From contig CAYOFP010000014.1 of the NCBI GenBank assembly GCA_964403505.1, positions 1-56,506 on the forward strand: 56,506 nucleotides of DNA. The letters run 5' to 3'. Position 1 is the stretch's first letter; each line of letters opens with the position of its first letter. The notes beneath the pieces are model-generated. The model was not told the DNA's origin, ran no database searches, and saw only the letters and a program-made list of their open reading frames with translations. Shown here in pieces: positions 1 to 9,000 of the stretch. Source of the DNA: CAKSEI01 sp964403505. Its GTDB lineage: Bacteria > Bacillota > Clostridia > Oscillospirales > CAG-272. The translations under genes and the position numbers were made by a program.

Positions 1-55
1 GTGAATTTTGCGCGCAGCGCAAAAGAGGGAGAACCCTCGCCGGGGGTTCTCCCTT
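1..55 (-). repeat. Dispersed hairpin repeat, copy 1 (cut by window edge)
   Basis: Read on the minus strand, this stretch carries the same hairpin (GGGAGAACC... paired with GGTTCTCCC), the same CTCTTTTGCGC run and the same GCGCAAAATTCAC segment as the copy at 14086-14330. It starts 28 bases beyond the stop of the ABC permease gene, so it may also act as that operon's terminator. The rest lies outside the window. Confidence 0.8.
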
Positions 56-82
56 TCGGTTATATGCATTTCGGCTTCTCTG

Positions 83-1327
83 TCAGTTCTCTACCTGACG
101 CCGTCTGAATCGGTACGAGATGTATATGAGCAGGACAGCGAAGAGAGCGAGGGAATTTGTCGCTATTACGGGATGGATAGGCACAGCGTGCCCGAAGATG
201 TAAAGGAAGTCCATATTCTGCCACACTGAGATACCCTTTAAGAGCGCCGTGGGGGAAAAACGGTAGAACAAATTCTGAAGCGCCCTCATCGGATGGTACA
301 TATCAATTATGGGAAAGAGCAGCAGGACGGCGGATAGGATAAGCCCTGTGGCACGGTTTTTGCAGCATACGGATACTGTCATCGAAGCGACCGAGAAATA
401 CAGCGCACCGAAAAGCGACGTCAGTGCGGCGATAATCGAGATTTGACCGCTGTTCCACAGATACGGGGCGCAGTCGACGATAAAGTTTTGCCAATACGCC
501 TCAAATCCAACAAAGCCGTAGATGGACAGAATAAGCAAAAAATTGACAGCGGTAACGAGAAGCCACACACCGAGTGAGAATATCAGTCCCGCCGAAAGTT
601 TAGCGAGTGCCAATCTGCGTTTGCCGTGCATGCATACCAAGAGCAGCGAGTCGGTTTTTTGCGAATATTCCGAACAGAAGATACCCGATACGCCGACGAG
701 GATGATTATTCCTACAGTAATAGGATAAACGGTTAGTATGTTACGGAATTTCTGATAGCCGAAATCATAGTTATAATATGCGGTATAGTCGTTTATCAGA
801 GGGGCATAGTATTGCTGCGTCGCCTTGGCAAGCGTTTGCCCCTTTTCATTCGGAAAGGTTTGCAGATAATACTCTGCCAACATGTCCTTCGTTTCTCGGG
901 CGTGGTCATAAAATTTTGCGCTGAATTCCAGGTCCTCGAATTTATTAAATCTATGAAAAGCCTCCTCGGTTAAAAACAGCGCTTTAAACTCCCGCACCTC
1001 ATCCTCGGTATAGCCGTATTTCATATAATCGCAGATTTTCTGCTCCTCCTGCTCTGCGTCAACAAGATTTGCGGGGTCAGATAAAAAAGCGGCTTTATCT
1101 GACTCGACCCGATTGGTCCATTCATCGTTGATCGCGCCGGCATATTGAATCTGCCATTCATACCGTTCGGCTATTTTTTCGGCGAGTGCCGGTTGATTCG
1201 CCGAATATTCGTCCTGCTCTCCGCCGATAAGCAGGATATATATGTCGAGTAATACCGCCCCTGCAATGACAATAAGAACAATAGGCCGTGTAAATATTTT
1301 TTTCAGTTCATATGCCGTAATTTTCAT
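83..1327 (-). CDS. ABC-2 type transporter permease, putative
   Basis: Predicted integral membrane permease of 414 aa, last gene of an operon with the ATPase just upstream. A first membrane helix lies near residues 16-36. A large external hydrophilic loop (about residues 40-200) follows, then about five hydrophobic segments in the C-terminal half, including a stretch that mentions release of cell-envelope-type export permeases (FCSEYSQKTDSLLL around residues 230-245), the usual ABC-2 exporter layout. The start at 1327 follows GGAGG with good spacing; an in-frame start 39 bases upstream has no such site. It overlaps the ATPase gene by 20 bases, which implies translational coupling. The substrate is unknown; peptide, lantibiotic or envelope-stress export would fit the family, but nothing here decides it. 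Confidence 0.75.
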   Translation of the reverse strand: MKITAYELKKIFTRPIVLIVIAGAVLLDIYILLIGGEQDEYSANQPALAEKIAERYEWQIQYAGAINDEWTNRVESDKAAFLSDPANLVDAEQEEQKICDYMKYGYTEDEVREFKALFLTEEAFHRFNKFEDLEFSAKFYDHARETKDMLAEYYLQTFPNEKGQTLAKATQQYYAPLINDYTAYYNYDFGYQKFRNILTVYPITVGIIILVGVSGIFCSEYSQKTDSLLLVCMHGKRRLALAKLSAGLIFSLGVWLLVTAVNFLLILSIYGFVGFEAYWQNFIVDCAPYLWNSGQISIIAALTSLFGALYFSVASMTVSVCCKNRATGLILSAVLLLFPIIDMYHPMRALQNLFYRFSPTALLKGISVWQNMDFLYIFGHAVPIHPVIATNSLALFAVLLIYISYRFRRRQVEN

Positions 1328-2192
1328 TGCGTTCCTCCTCGAAATAGTACAGATAAAGGTCCTCAAGACACGGCTCGCACAGTACAGCGTTTTCGGAGGG
1401 TTTGTTTTGCGCTATAACGCGCAGCTCGACCGCCTCGCTTGTGTGGCGAAGACGTGTGATGATATGCCGCCCGGCAATATCGGCAAAAGCCTCATGCGGC
1501 ACGCTGCATTCCCACACCATGCCGCACACACCCTCGCAAATATCTGCCGATTTCCCGTTAAGTGCGAGCGTACCGTTCTTCATGAGCAGAATATGATCTG
1601 CGATATCCTCAATATCGGAAACGATATGGGTTGACAGCAGTATGATCCTGTTCCCCGAAAGATTACTTATGATATTACGGAATTTTGCACGTTCCCTGGG
1701 ATCGAGCCCGGCTGTCGGTTCGTCTAACACAAGTACCTTCGGGTCGTTTAACAGCGCCTGTGCGATACCGATCCGCTGCCGCATACCGCCCGAATAGGTT
1801 TTCAGCTTCTTTTTTCTTACATCGTAAAGCCCTGTCATTTGCAGCAGCTGTGTGCTGCGCTCCTCGGCGGTGTACTTGGGCAGTCCCTTGAGCGTGGCAA
1901 AGTACATCATAAAATCCCATCCCGTATAATTCGGATAGTAGCCGAAATTCTGCGGCAGGTATCCGAGCAGGGCGCGGTATTGCTCGTCAAGAAAAAGTAT
2001 GTTGTTTCCGTCGAGACAGATGTTTCCCTCGGTCGGGCGCAGAATGCCGCAAATCATGCGCATGAGCGTGGTCTTTCCCGAGCCGTTCGGACCGAGCAAT
2101 CCGTAAACGCCTTCGGTCAACATGGCTTCAAACGCATTGACGGCAACCTTTTTACCATATTTTTTTGTTATTTGATTTATTGATAATTCCAT
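1308..2192 (-). CDS. ABC transporter ATP-binding protein
   Basis: Nucleotide-binding subunit of 294 aa for an ABC-2 exporter. Walker A GPNGSGKTT is at residues 34-42. The signature SGGMRQR is followed directly by Walker B VLVLDEPT and the D-loop, and the H-loop histidine is in STHIV. The C-terminal ~80 residues are the variable tail typical of drug, lantibiotic and bacitracin-type exporter ATPases. The start at 2192 is chosen because GGAGA precedes it and homology begins there (MELSINQITKKYG); a longer in-frame reading has no homology. It overlaps the upstream membrane-protein gene by 16 bases and the downstream permease gene by 20 bases, so the three are made together. Confidence 0.93.
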   Translation of the reverse strand: MELSINQITKKYGKKVAVNAFEAMLTEGVYGLLGPNGSGKTTLMRMICGILRPTEGNICLDGNNILFLDEQYRALLGYLPQNFGYYPNYTGWDFMMYFATLKGLPKYTAEERSTQLLQMTGLYDVRKKKLKTYSGGMRQRIGIAQALLNDPKVLVLDEPTAGLDPRERAKFRNIISNLSGNRIILLSTHIVSDIEDIADHILLMKNGTLALNGKSADICEGVCGMVWECSVPHEAFADIAGRHIITRLRHTSEAVELRVIAQNKPSENAVLCEPCLEDLYLYYFEEERNENYGI

Positions 2193-2920
2193 GATAAAAT
2201 TCTCCTTTTTTCCGTCGGTATGAGTACGGCGTACTCTGCGAGCAGCAGGACAGCGGATGCGGCGAACGGTATCGCCCATATGCTGTACCCTATGTCGAGC
2301 GGGCCGAGCGTGTATTCAAGTGCGCTTTGTATCATCCCTGCCGCAAGCAGTGAAAGCGAAATGACTGCGCCCCTGCTGCGAATCCCAAAAAACAGCGCAA
2401 TCAGCATATTTACTATGTTGACGCAGTTGGATGAAAACAGCACCGGCAGCAGTATCTCAATAAATGAATGAGGCGATGTAATGCTGACGATTGCGGCAAG
2501 GGCTGTCAGGGCGGCGAGGTTGACTGTGTTGACCGCCGCCAGGCGAACGGCGAGGATCCTGCCTCCGCTGTAGCGGCAGACGTATTCAAGCTCGGTTACG
2601 CCGCAGGACATATCTTTTGTTATCTCGGGAACGGCGCTCACGGCAATCAGCGCAGAGATGAGAAAAATAAAGTCGCCCGGGGAATTGGATAGGTTGCCCG
2701 ATGATAACATAAAGGCAGCGGTCAGCAGCAAGAGACAGAACTGCACTGCCCAATACGTGGGTGTAATATAGCGCAGCTGCACCCAAAACAGCATAAAGCC
2801 CGGCCTCCGTTCGGGGATATGCGTGCTCATATATGCCTGTCCGAGCGCCGCCGTCAAATCAATCCTTTGGCTGTCGGGCACGGGGACGTAATCGTGGAAT
2901 TTATTCGTTCTTGCTTTCAC
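2177..2920 (-). CDS. Membrane protein between ECF sigma factor and ABC ATPase
   Basis: Integral membrane protein of 247 aa with a hydrophilic N-terminus (about residues 1-45) and about six hydrophobic segments after residue 55. It starts with GTG, preceded by GGAGG, and this GTG overlaps the sigma-factor stop codon as GTGA. It could be a second permease half of the ABC system. Alternatively, being directly after an ECF sigma gene, where an anti-sigma factor usually sits, its cytosolic N-terminus could hold the sigma factor; no zinc-binding HxxxCxxC anti-sigma motif is visible. Function is not established by the sequence. Confidence 0.7.
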   Translation of the reverse strand: MKARTNKFHDYVPVPDSQRIDLTAALGQAYMSTHIPERRPGFMLFWVQLRYITPTYWAVQFCLLLLTAAFMLSSGNLSNSPGDFIFLISALIAVSAVPEITKDMSCGVTELEYVCRYSGGRILAVRLAAVNTVNLAALTALAAIVSITSPHSFIEILLPVLFSSNCVNIVNMLIALFFGIRSRGAVISLSLLAAGMIQSALEYTLGPLDIGYSIWAIPFAASAVLLLAEYAVLIPTEKRRILSWNYQ

Positions 2921-3447
2921 GGTAATTTTTCCTCCTCATATGCTTTTTTCAGTTTTATGACACCCTGTCGTATGCGTGATTTTGCACATGACAGCGTTAC
3001 GCCGGTGATCTGCGCTATGTCCTTTGCACGCAGACCGTGAAAATAATACAGGATCACGGCATCACGCTGTTCTTCGGGCAGGCGATTGATATATTTATGC
3101 AGCTGCCGTGCCGTCTCGCCTGATATTAAAATGTCCTCCGGCTGACCGTCGTCGGCGATCTGCTCTGTTATAACGTCGTCGGCGGGCCGTTTCCTTCTGT
3201 AATAATCGGTGCAGATATTGACCGCAATGGTAAACAGATAGTTCTGAAACTTACCGGTGCAGTCATAACGGTAGATTGCCTCAACTAACCGCAGAAACAC
3301 CTCCTGCGTCAGGTCGGCGGCTGTATCGCTGTCGCCCGTTTTGCGGTAGCAGTATGAAAAAATATTCTGATAGTGCCGCCGCACCAAAGTGTCAAACGCC
3401 TGTTTGTCTCCCGACTTGATTTGATGAATCAACAGGTTGTCACGCAT
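2917..3447 (-). CDS. RNA polymerase ECF-type sigma factor
   Basis: Sigma-70 family factor of 176 aa, the size of an ECF sigma. Region 2 covers roughly residues 10-80 (AFDTLVRRHYQNIFSYCYR, then DLTQEVFLR, then the -10 recognition part ending in DYYRRKRP). Region 4 covers about 110-170 with the helix-turn-helix (LPEEQRDAVILYYFHGL, then AKDIAQITG). An AAAGGAGG site sits before the ATG. It heads the operon with the membrane protein and ABC exporter, so it probably controls that exporter, perhaps auto-regulating. No separate anti-sigma gene with a recognisable motif is present. No clear promoter was found in the AT-rich 150 bases upstream. Confidence 0.93.
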   Translation of the reverse strand: MRDNLLIHQIKSGDKQAFDTLVRRHYQNIFSYCYRKTGDSDTAADLTQEVFLRLVEAIYRYDCTGKFQNYLFTIAVNICTDYYRRKRPADDVITEQIADDGQPEDILISGETARQLHKYINRLPEEQRDAVILYYFHGLRAKDIAQITGVTLSCAKSRIRQGVIKLKKAYEEEKLP

Positions 3448-3546
3448 TCGCTTCGCCTCCTTTCACTTATATAAACGCAAAAAAGCAAAAAAAGATTTTA
3501 ATTTGTGTAAATATTTTTTGTTCTCTTGCTGACTTTGTCTATAAAC

Positions 3547-3577
3547 AAAAAACGGTATCGTGCAGATACCGTTTTTG
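3547..3577 (-). terminator. Rho-independent terminator after the GH20 gene
   Basis: A 12-bp stem (AAAAACGGTATC with GATACCGTTTTT) and a short loop lie 19 bases beyond the hexosaminidase stop. On the minus strand the stem ends in a T-run. Confidence 0.85.
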
Positions 3578-3595
3578 TTCGTGTGTTGATCCTTT

Positions 3596-5467
3596 TTATA
3601 TACGGCTTGCCGAGACGATGTCCTGCCAGTTGAAGACGTCGAGGTGCGGCCAGCCACGCTCGCCGTCATAGCAGTAGTAGTCGAGCGAGGGCTGTTCGAG
3701 CTCGTCGATACGGTCGACCTTGCCGTCGCAATATTCGAGCAGGCGCTTTGCCGTCGACTGCAGGCGCAGAGCCAAGCCGCCGAGGTACTGCTCCTGAACC
3801 TCAAAGCCGAAGGTCTTGTTTTCGAGATACCATTGGTCACGGAACGCATCGACGAATCCGGGCAGGCGCTCGAGTATCCCGGGGATACGCTCGTTCGCTA
3901 TCTTGCGCAGGGTATCCCTGTCACCGTTCTTGTATGCATTCTTTTCGTCATATGAGAGGGTTGCCTTGAGCTCGAGCACATTACACAGCTCTCCGAGCGT
4001 GCGGAAGAGATATCCGTACTTCGGGTGGTCTGCGTACTGCATGAGCGCTTTTGTGTGTTTCGCATAGCTTTCGCCGTCGTCGGGCGAGAGGTTTTTATCC
4101 ATCATTCCGATCAGCGGATCGTTAAAGAGAAGATATTTACACTGGCTCGTTACCGACGGTGTATCGAGACCGACAAGAGAGGACTTGTTCGGTAGGTCGA
4201 GGCATAAGAATGCGTCGAGCGATAGATCGAAAAGCTCCTCAAAACGAGCGGAAAGATCCTCTTTGGTAACCTCGTCGTTATAGCAGTATTCAGCGTACTG
4301 TAAGAGTGCAGGCAGGATGGATAGCTGACCTGCCTCGCCGCCCTTATCGCCCCAGCCGGTGGTAAAGACGGTGTTGACTCCGTGCTTTTTGCACATGCGC
4401 AGATGCGAGTCCTCGATATGAAGCGAGTATGTATTGTCGGGAGCATAGCCGATCCACTTCCACGCACCGCCGGCAAAGGCAAATTCGCATCCGAACTGCT
4501 CGTGGTCGTACATCATGTTATCGACGGTCTTTTCATCGCAGTAGTAGTCCCAATAGATGGGCGTAACGCCGTCGGGTTTTGCGTTTACCATTTCCTCGGG
4601 CAGTCTGCCCTCGGCGTGATAGTAGCCGCCCCATATCGGACGGAAGAACATATCGCTCCACATCATTGGCTTGAAGCCGTATTTAGCAGTCATTTCGATC
4701 AGCTTGTCAAGATGCTCGTGCATGATCTCGCCGACCTTTTTATGAACGCCTGTCGTATCGAAATACTTGCCTCGTCCGAGGTTGTGCGCCTCGTCCATGC
4801 CGAGGTTGATACGGCGGCTGGTGAAGCACTCGTCGCACACACGCAGCATTGCGTCGATGAGATCGTATGTCTCGGGCTTTGCGATATTGAGGATAAAGTC
4901 GATATCGTTGATATTCTTGAAGGTAAGCCACTTGAACATCTGATTCAGGTGTGCGAGCACCTGTATGCAGGGAATCAGCTCGATGCCGAGTGAGAGGGCA
5001 TAGCGGTCGATCTCTTTCAGCTCATCCTTTGTCAGGCGGCCTCTCAGATGTCCGAAATAGGGATATTCGGGAATTTCGTAGGTATCCTCGGTATAGAGCA
5101 TGAGCATATTGAAGCCCATTGCGGCGAGGTGACGCAAAAGCTCCTTTGCGCCGTCCACGCTGAGCACAGCATTTCTCGAGCAGTCGGGCATATATCCGAG
5201 CGTCTCAAAGGAGGGAGCTTGCTTTAGTTCTGTCTTGCCGCCCTTTACAAAACCGGATATGAGTCCGAGCGAACGGCAGAAATCCGCTGTTCTTCCGTAC
5301 TCGATTTCGATACCGTTTTCTGTTTTTGTCATAGTAAGGCCGGCTTCTTCGGTCTTTTTGACTGTGACCGTGCACTGCGCATCCGCCGAGCAGGTCACTC
5401 TTGTGACGCCGGATAACTCATTTGCGATATTTATGAGTTCATCGGACGCCATAAGCTTTATTTTCAT
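3596..5467 (-). CDS. Glycoside hydrolase family 20 beta-N-acetylhexosaminidase-type enzyme
   Basis: Probable beta-hexosaminidase of 623 aa. The N-terminal ~90 residues match the small alpha/beta domain of GH20 enzymes and are followed by a TIM barrel. The GH20 catalytic Asp-Glu pair is D225-E226 in NLGMDEAH, and the barrel has the usual substrate-site aromatics (WSDMFFRP, WDYYC, GGAWKW). There is no signal peptide, so it should act in the cytoplasm on imported disaccharides or glycosides, as GcnA-like enzymes do. Start 5467 follows GGAGGAAAAGAAG; an in-frame start 42 bases upstream is less likely. It stands alone, with its own promoter (5500-5528) and terminator (3547-3577). Exact linkage specificity cannot be read. 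Confidence 0.85.
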   Translation of the reverse strand: MKIKLMASDELINIANELSGVTRVTCSADAQCTVTVKKTEEAGLTMTKTENGIEIEYGRTADFCRSLGLISGFVKGGKTELKQAPSFETLGYMPDCSRNAVLSVDGAKELLRHLAAMGFNMLMLYTEDTYEIPEYPYFGHLRGRLTKDELKEIDRYALSLGIELIPCIQVLAHLNQMFKWLTFKNINDIDFILNIAKPETYDLIDAMLRVCDECFTSRRINLGMDEAHNLGRGKYFDTTGVHKKVGEIMHEHLDKLIEMTAKYGFKPMMWSDMFFRPIWGGYYHAEGRLPEEMVNAKPDGVTPIYWDYYCDEKTVDNMMYDHEQFGCEFAFAGGAWKWIGYAPDNTYSLHIEDSHLRMCKKHGVNTVFTTGWGDKGGEAGQLSILPALLQYAEYCYNDEVTKEDLSARFEELFDLSLDAFLCLDLPNKSSLVGLDTPSVTSQCKYLLFNDPLIGMMDKNLSPDDGESYAKHTKALMQYADHPKYGYLFRTLGELCNVLELKATLSYDEKNAYKNGDRDTLRKIANERIPGILERLPGFVDAFRDQWYLENKTFGFEVQEQYLGGLALRLQSTAKRLLEYCDGKVDRIDELEQPSLDYYCYDGERGWPHLDVFNWQDIVSASRI

Positions 5468-5499
5468 CTTCTTTTCCTCCGAAAATATAGGTTGACTTA

Positions 5500-5528
5500 A
5501 TAGTATCATGCCTGAAAATCAATGTCAA
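5500..5528 (-). promoter_or_regulatory. Sigma-A promoter of the GH20 gene
   Basis: Minus-strand TTGACA (5523-5528), 17-bp spacer, TACTAT (5500-5505), about 33 bases before the start codon. The intergenic DNA from here to 5642 is AT-rich, and I see no operator in it. Confidence 0.8.
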
Positions 5529-5642
5529 TAATTATTTGAAATAAATATCAATATTATATAAGTAAATGCTATGTGAAAACATTATTTTTCACGCCGGAAT
5601 GTTCGATTTTTCGGAGCTTAATGATTGATTTTGTCGGTTTTG

Positions 5643-5671
5643 TTGACAAATGCTTGTATTTATGGTACAAT
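5643..5671 (+). promoter_or_regulatory. Strong sigma-A promoter of leader RNA / FN3-protein gene
   Basis: TTGACA (5643-5648), exactly 17 bp, TACAAT (5666-5671). Transcription should start near 5678, over 330 bases before the coding start. Confidence 0.85.
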
Positions 5672-5677
5672 TATCTT

Positions 5678-5790
5678 AGAAAAATAATACAAAGCGATTT
5701 CTAAAGTGCAAATGCGTTAAAGCTTGCCCACCTGAAACCCCATTAGCGCATAAGCACGAAGTATTCTGTGTTTATGCGCATTTTTGTTTA
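5678..5790 (+). ncRNA. Putative terminated leader RNA or small RNA, unknown family
   Basis: Begins at the predicted start site of a near-consensus promoter and ends in an intrinsic-terminator hairpin at 5746-5779 (12-bp stem GCGCATAAGCAC with GTGTTTATGCGC, then five T). The ~68 bases before the hairpin contain GCCCACCTGAAACCCC, an unusually non-AT run for this intergenic region. I could not match it to a known riboswitch class. It may be an attenuating leader for the downstream gene or an independent small RNA. Confidence 0.45.
5746..5788 (+). terminator. Intrinsic terminator or attenuator hairpin
   Basis: A 12-bp stem with one G-T pair, 10-base loop and T-run (TTTTTGTTT), about 225 bases upstream of the FN3-protein start. 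It lies between the promoter and that gene, so readthrough must occur or a second promoter must exist. Confidence 0.8.
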
Positions 5791-5901
5791 CATTAAAAAA
5801 TCCGAAATTGTTTTTTACAAAAATATGTAACCTTTTCGATTATTTTGCGTCTATATATATGTCTATATATAGGAAGGAACTGTTATAAGAGGGTGATTAA
5901 C

Positions 5902-5937
5902 ATGAATTTTATAATAATGCTATTTAATATGCGATAG
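5902..5937 (+). CDS. Possible 11-aa leader peptide
   Basis: An ATG preceded by AGAGGGTGAT at good spacing opens a frame MNFIIMLFNMR and stops. A small hairpin TATGCG-ATAG-CGCATA overlaps its end. It may be a leader peptide of the FN3-protein gene; it may also be chance. No biased amino-acid run is present that would indicate classic attenuation. Confidence 0.25.
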   Translation: MNFIIMLFNMR

Positions 5938-6012
5938 CGCATATTGTGTAATGGCAAATATTGGCTTGCGGAAAAAATGTCTAAAACAGTTTTGAGAAAA
6001 GGAGTAAACGCA

Positions 6013-9000
6013 ATGACAAAGAAGAAAAGAATCCGTATAATAGCCATAATGCTAACTATGTTAATCGTGTTGGCATCCTTACCCTCGGGTGTGTTTGCTG
6101 AGAATGTTGATGATGTTCAGCAGAATCAGTCGGAAATGAGCACCGACAATAAGCTTATTTTGCTTTCTGATATTGAACGGCCGGAACTTGTCAGCCGCAG
6201 TGATGTCATTGAAAAAGGTCATGTCAGCCGCCTTCCGGAGGATGAAGAAGATTTAAGCTCGATTACTTTTCAAAATATTGACGGAAGTAATACAACATAT
6301 ATTTTCTCAGAACCTGTCAAATATGTAGACGAAGAAGGCATTATACACGATAAGAAAAGCGTGTTGACAGAAAAAATCGACGCTGTGGCATACAAAAACA
6401 AATATGGTTATACCAATGCCGACAATGATATTCATGTATATTTTCCTAAATCACTTAGTGAAGATACCGGTATTCTGTTAGGCAAAGATAATATCAGTAT
6501 TGAGTTGACGCCTGTAGCGTCAAGAAAACTTGAAACAAAAGTATTATCGTCTAAAACGGCATCAGCGAAAGATGAATTGCAGGTCAGCCTGAAAGAGCTT
6601 GCTGCTCAAACGGCAGAACCGATCAAAAAACAAATTCAGGAAACGGCTGACGATACAGCTGTAAAAGAAGTGATCGACTATGACTCCGTGTTTGGCGTTG
6701 AAACGACGCTTCGGTATCAACCTACCCTGAACGGGTTTAAAGAAGATATTGTTATAGATGCATACGACGGCACGAATGAATTTGTATTCAATTTAAAAAC
6801 AAACGGTCTGCGGCTTGCAGGCGAAGACGGATTATACTATCTGATCGAGCCTGAGACTTCTCAAATGGTTGTAAATATGGGAGAGCTCCTTGTTTACAGC
6901 GGAGGAGGAACGGAATTGAGTATCGGATATGATCATCGCTATGATGTGGAAACCGTCACAGAGGATGAAGAGTATCTGCTTACGATCATTGTAGATAAAG
7001 AGTTTTTGCTTGATGAAAATACGCAATATCCCGTAATTGTCGATCCGTCTTTCGAGATATTATCAAATAACAATAATATCATGGATATTTCGGTTCGGGT
7101 AAATGGCTCGGTAATTCCTAACAGCACGAACAATGCAGTCGGAAATCACTATACCGAGAAAAACGATATGCGCACCTTTATTAAGTTTCCCGGCTTATTA
7201 AATGATCCTATTTTCCAGAGTTTGGCGCCATATGAATGGGGATCTAGCTATCCGGCAGTGAAAAGCATTAAGCTGCTGATGTATAGTAGAGGTACGAGTA
7301 TAACGACAGGTAAAGTCACGGTTTATCCATATAATACATCTGCGGCTTTAGACTGGACATATAGTACTACTTCCTTTACCACGGCACAATATAATGCCGC
7401 CGGAGATTGGTGGGACATTGTTGATGTTCCTTATTATTCACAACAGTGGATCGAATTTGATATTACGCCGGCGGTTGCTGAAGAATGTGAAAAAGGCGTA
7501 GTGCTGAGAAATCAATATGAAGGCGCAGGAAGCGATCCGGCATATCAGTCATTTGCCTCTACAAAAGATCCAACTAATAAACCGAAGATCGTAGTCAATT
7601 GGATTGGTGGAGTTAATACTGCTTTTGATAGTGCGGCAAGTATAGTATTAAACACTGTTCAAAATGTGGATATATCCATAACCCAATATAAGTTATATTA
7701 TTCGTTTACTCCCGCAGTTTCGGGATTTTACACCTTTGAAAGTTCGGATAATGGTTCAGATGATCCGCTCGGAGCGTTATATAACTCATCTCGTGTTATG
7801 TTAAAACAAGATGATGATAGCGGAGGAAACCGTAATTTCCGAGTGATCTATCATTTGGATGCCGATCAGAAATATTATTTTGAAGCAGGTTGTTATGGTT
7901 CTACGATGGGAAGTTATTCTTTTACGGTTTCAAAAACTACCGATTTGTCGAATTTGACATCGACTGCGATCTCTACTGCGACAACAGGCGGTGCGAGTAT
8001 TTCGGTAGCACGTCAGAGGAATTATTTCTCATTCACTCCGTCATCTGCCGGGGCGTATAATATAGTGAGCTCGGGAAACTCCGGTGATCCGTATGGATGG
8101 TTATATGATTCGTCGGGAAATTTACTTGACAAAAATGATAACGGCACCGGAAACAGTAATTTCAGTATAATTTACTCTCTCTCTAAAGGGAAAAAATATT
8201 ATATTGTAGCAGGATGTACCGGAAATAATACGGACAGTTATGAAATAAATATTTCATCTGTAATTCCTGCTCAACCTACGGAATTAGCTACAAGCAATAT
8301 TACGGATGTTTCTGTCAAACTGACATGGAGTACCGCTTCTCCTCATCATGCGGATCGATGGCTGATCCAATATCGCACAAGCGGCGGTAGCTGGACAAAC
8401 GCGGGCACCTCGACAGCTAAAAATTATACCGTATCAGGACTGAGTGCGTCCACATCATATGAATTCCGTGTATACAGTGAAGCCGGAAGTCCTGCATGGA
8501 CAGGAACACGGTCGCCTGTAAGCAATACGGCCTCAGCAACAACGTTGCCTGCCCAACCGACGAATTTGACCGTAAACAGTTACACCGACAACAGAGTACA
8601 TATCACATGGGAAACAGCTACTCCGCACGGCGCCGACAGATGGCTGATCCAATGCCGTAAGAACGGCGGTGCTTGGGAAAACCGTAATACTTCCACCTAT
8701 AAGGGTTATGTCGCATCGAGCCTTGATGCTAGTGCCACCTATGAGTTCCGTGTATATGGCGAAAGAGGTGACACTGCTTGGTCGGGCGAAAAGTCACCGG
8801 TCAGTGAAACGATCACGGTGACAACGTTGCCTGCCCAACCGACAAATGTAACTGTAAACAGTTACACAGACAGCAGGGTAAGCATCTCGTGGGAAACGGC
8901 CACACCGCACGGCGCCGACAGATGGCTGATCCAATGCCGTAAGAACGGCGGTGCTTGGGAAAACCGTAATACTTCCACCTATAAGGGTTATGTCGCATCG

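Noticed and set aside
5678..5790. 6S RNA or a known riboswitch class for the leader RNA
   Set aside because: The transcript is much shorter than 6S RNA and lacks its central bubble; no c-di-GMP, THF, preQ1, ZTP or fluoride core was found.
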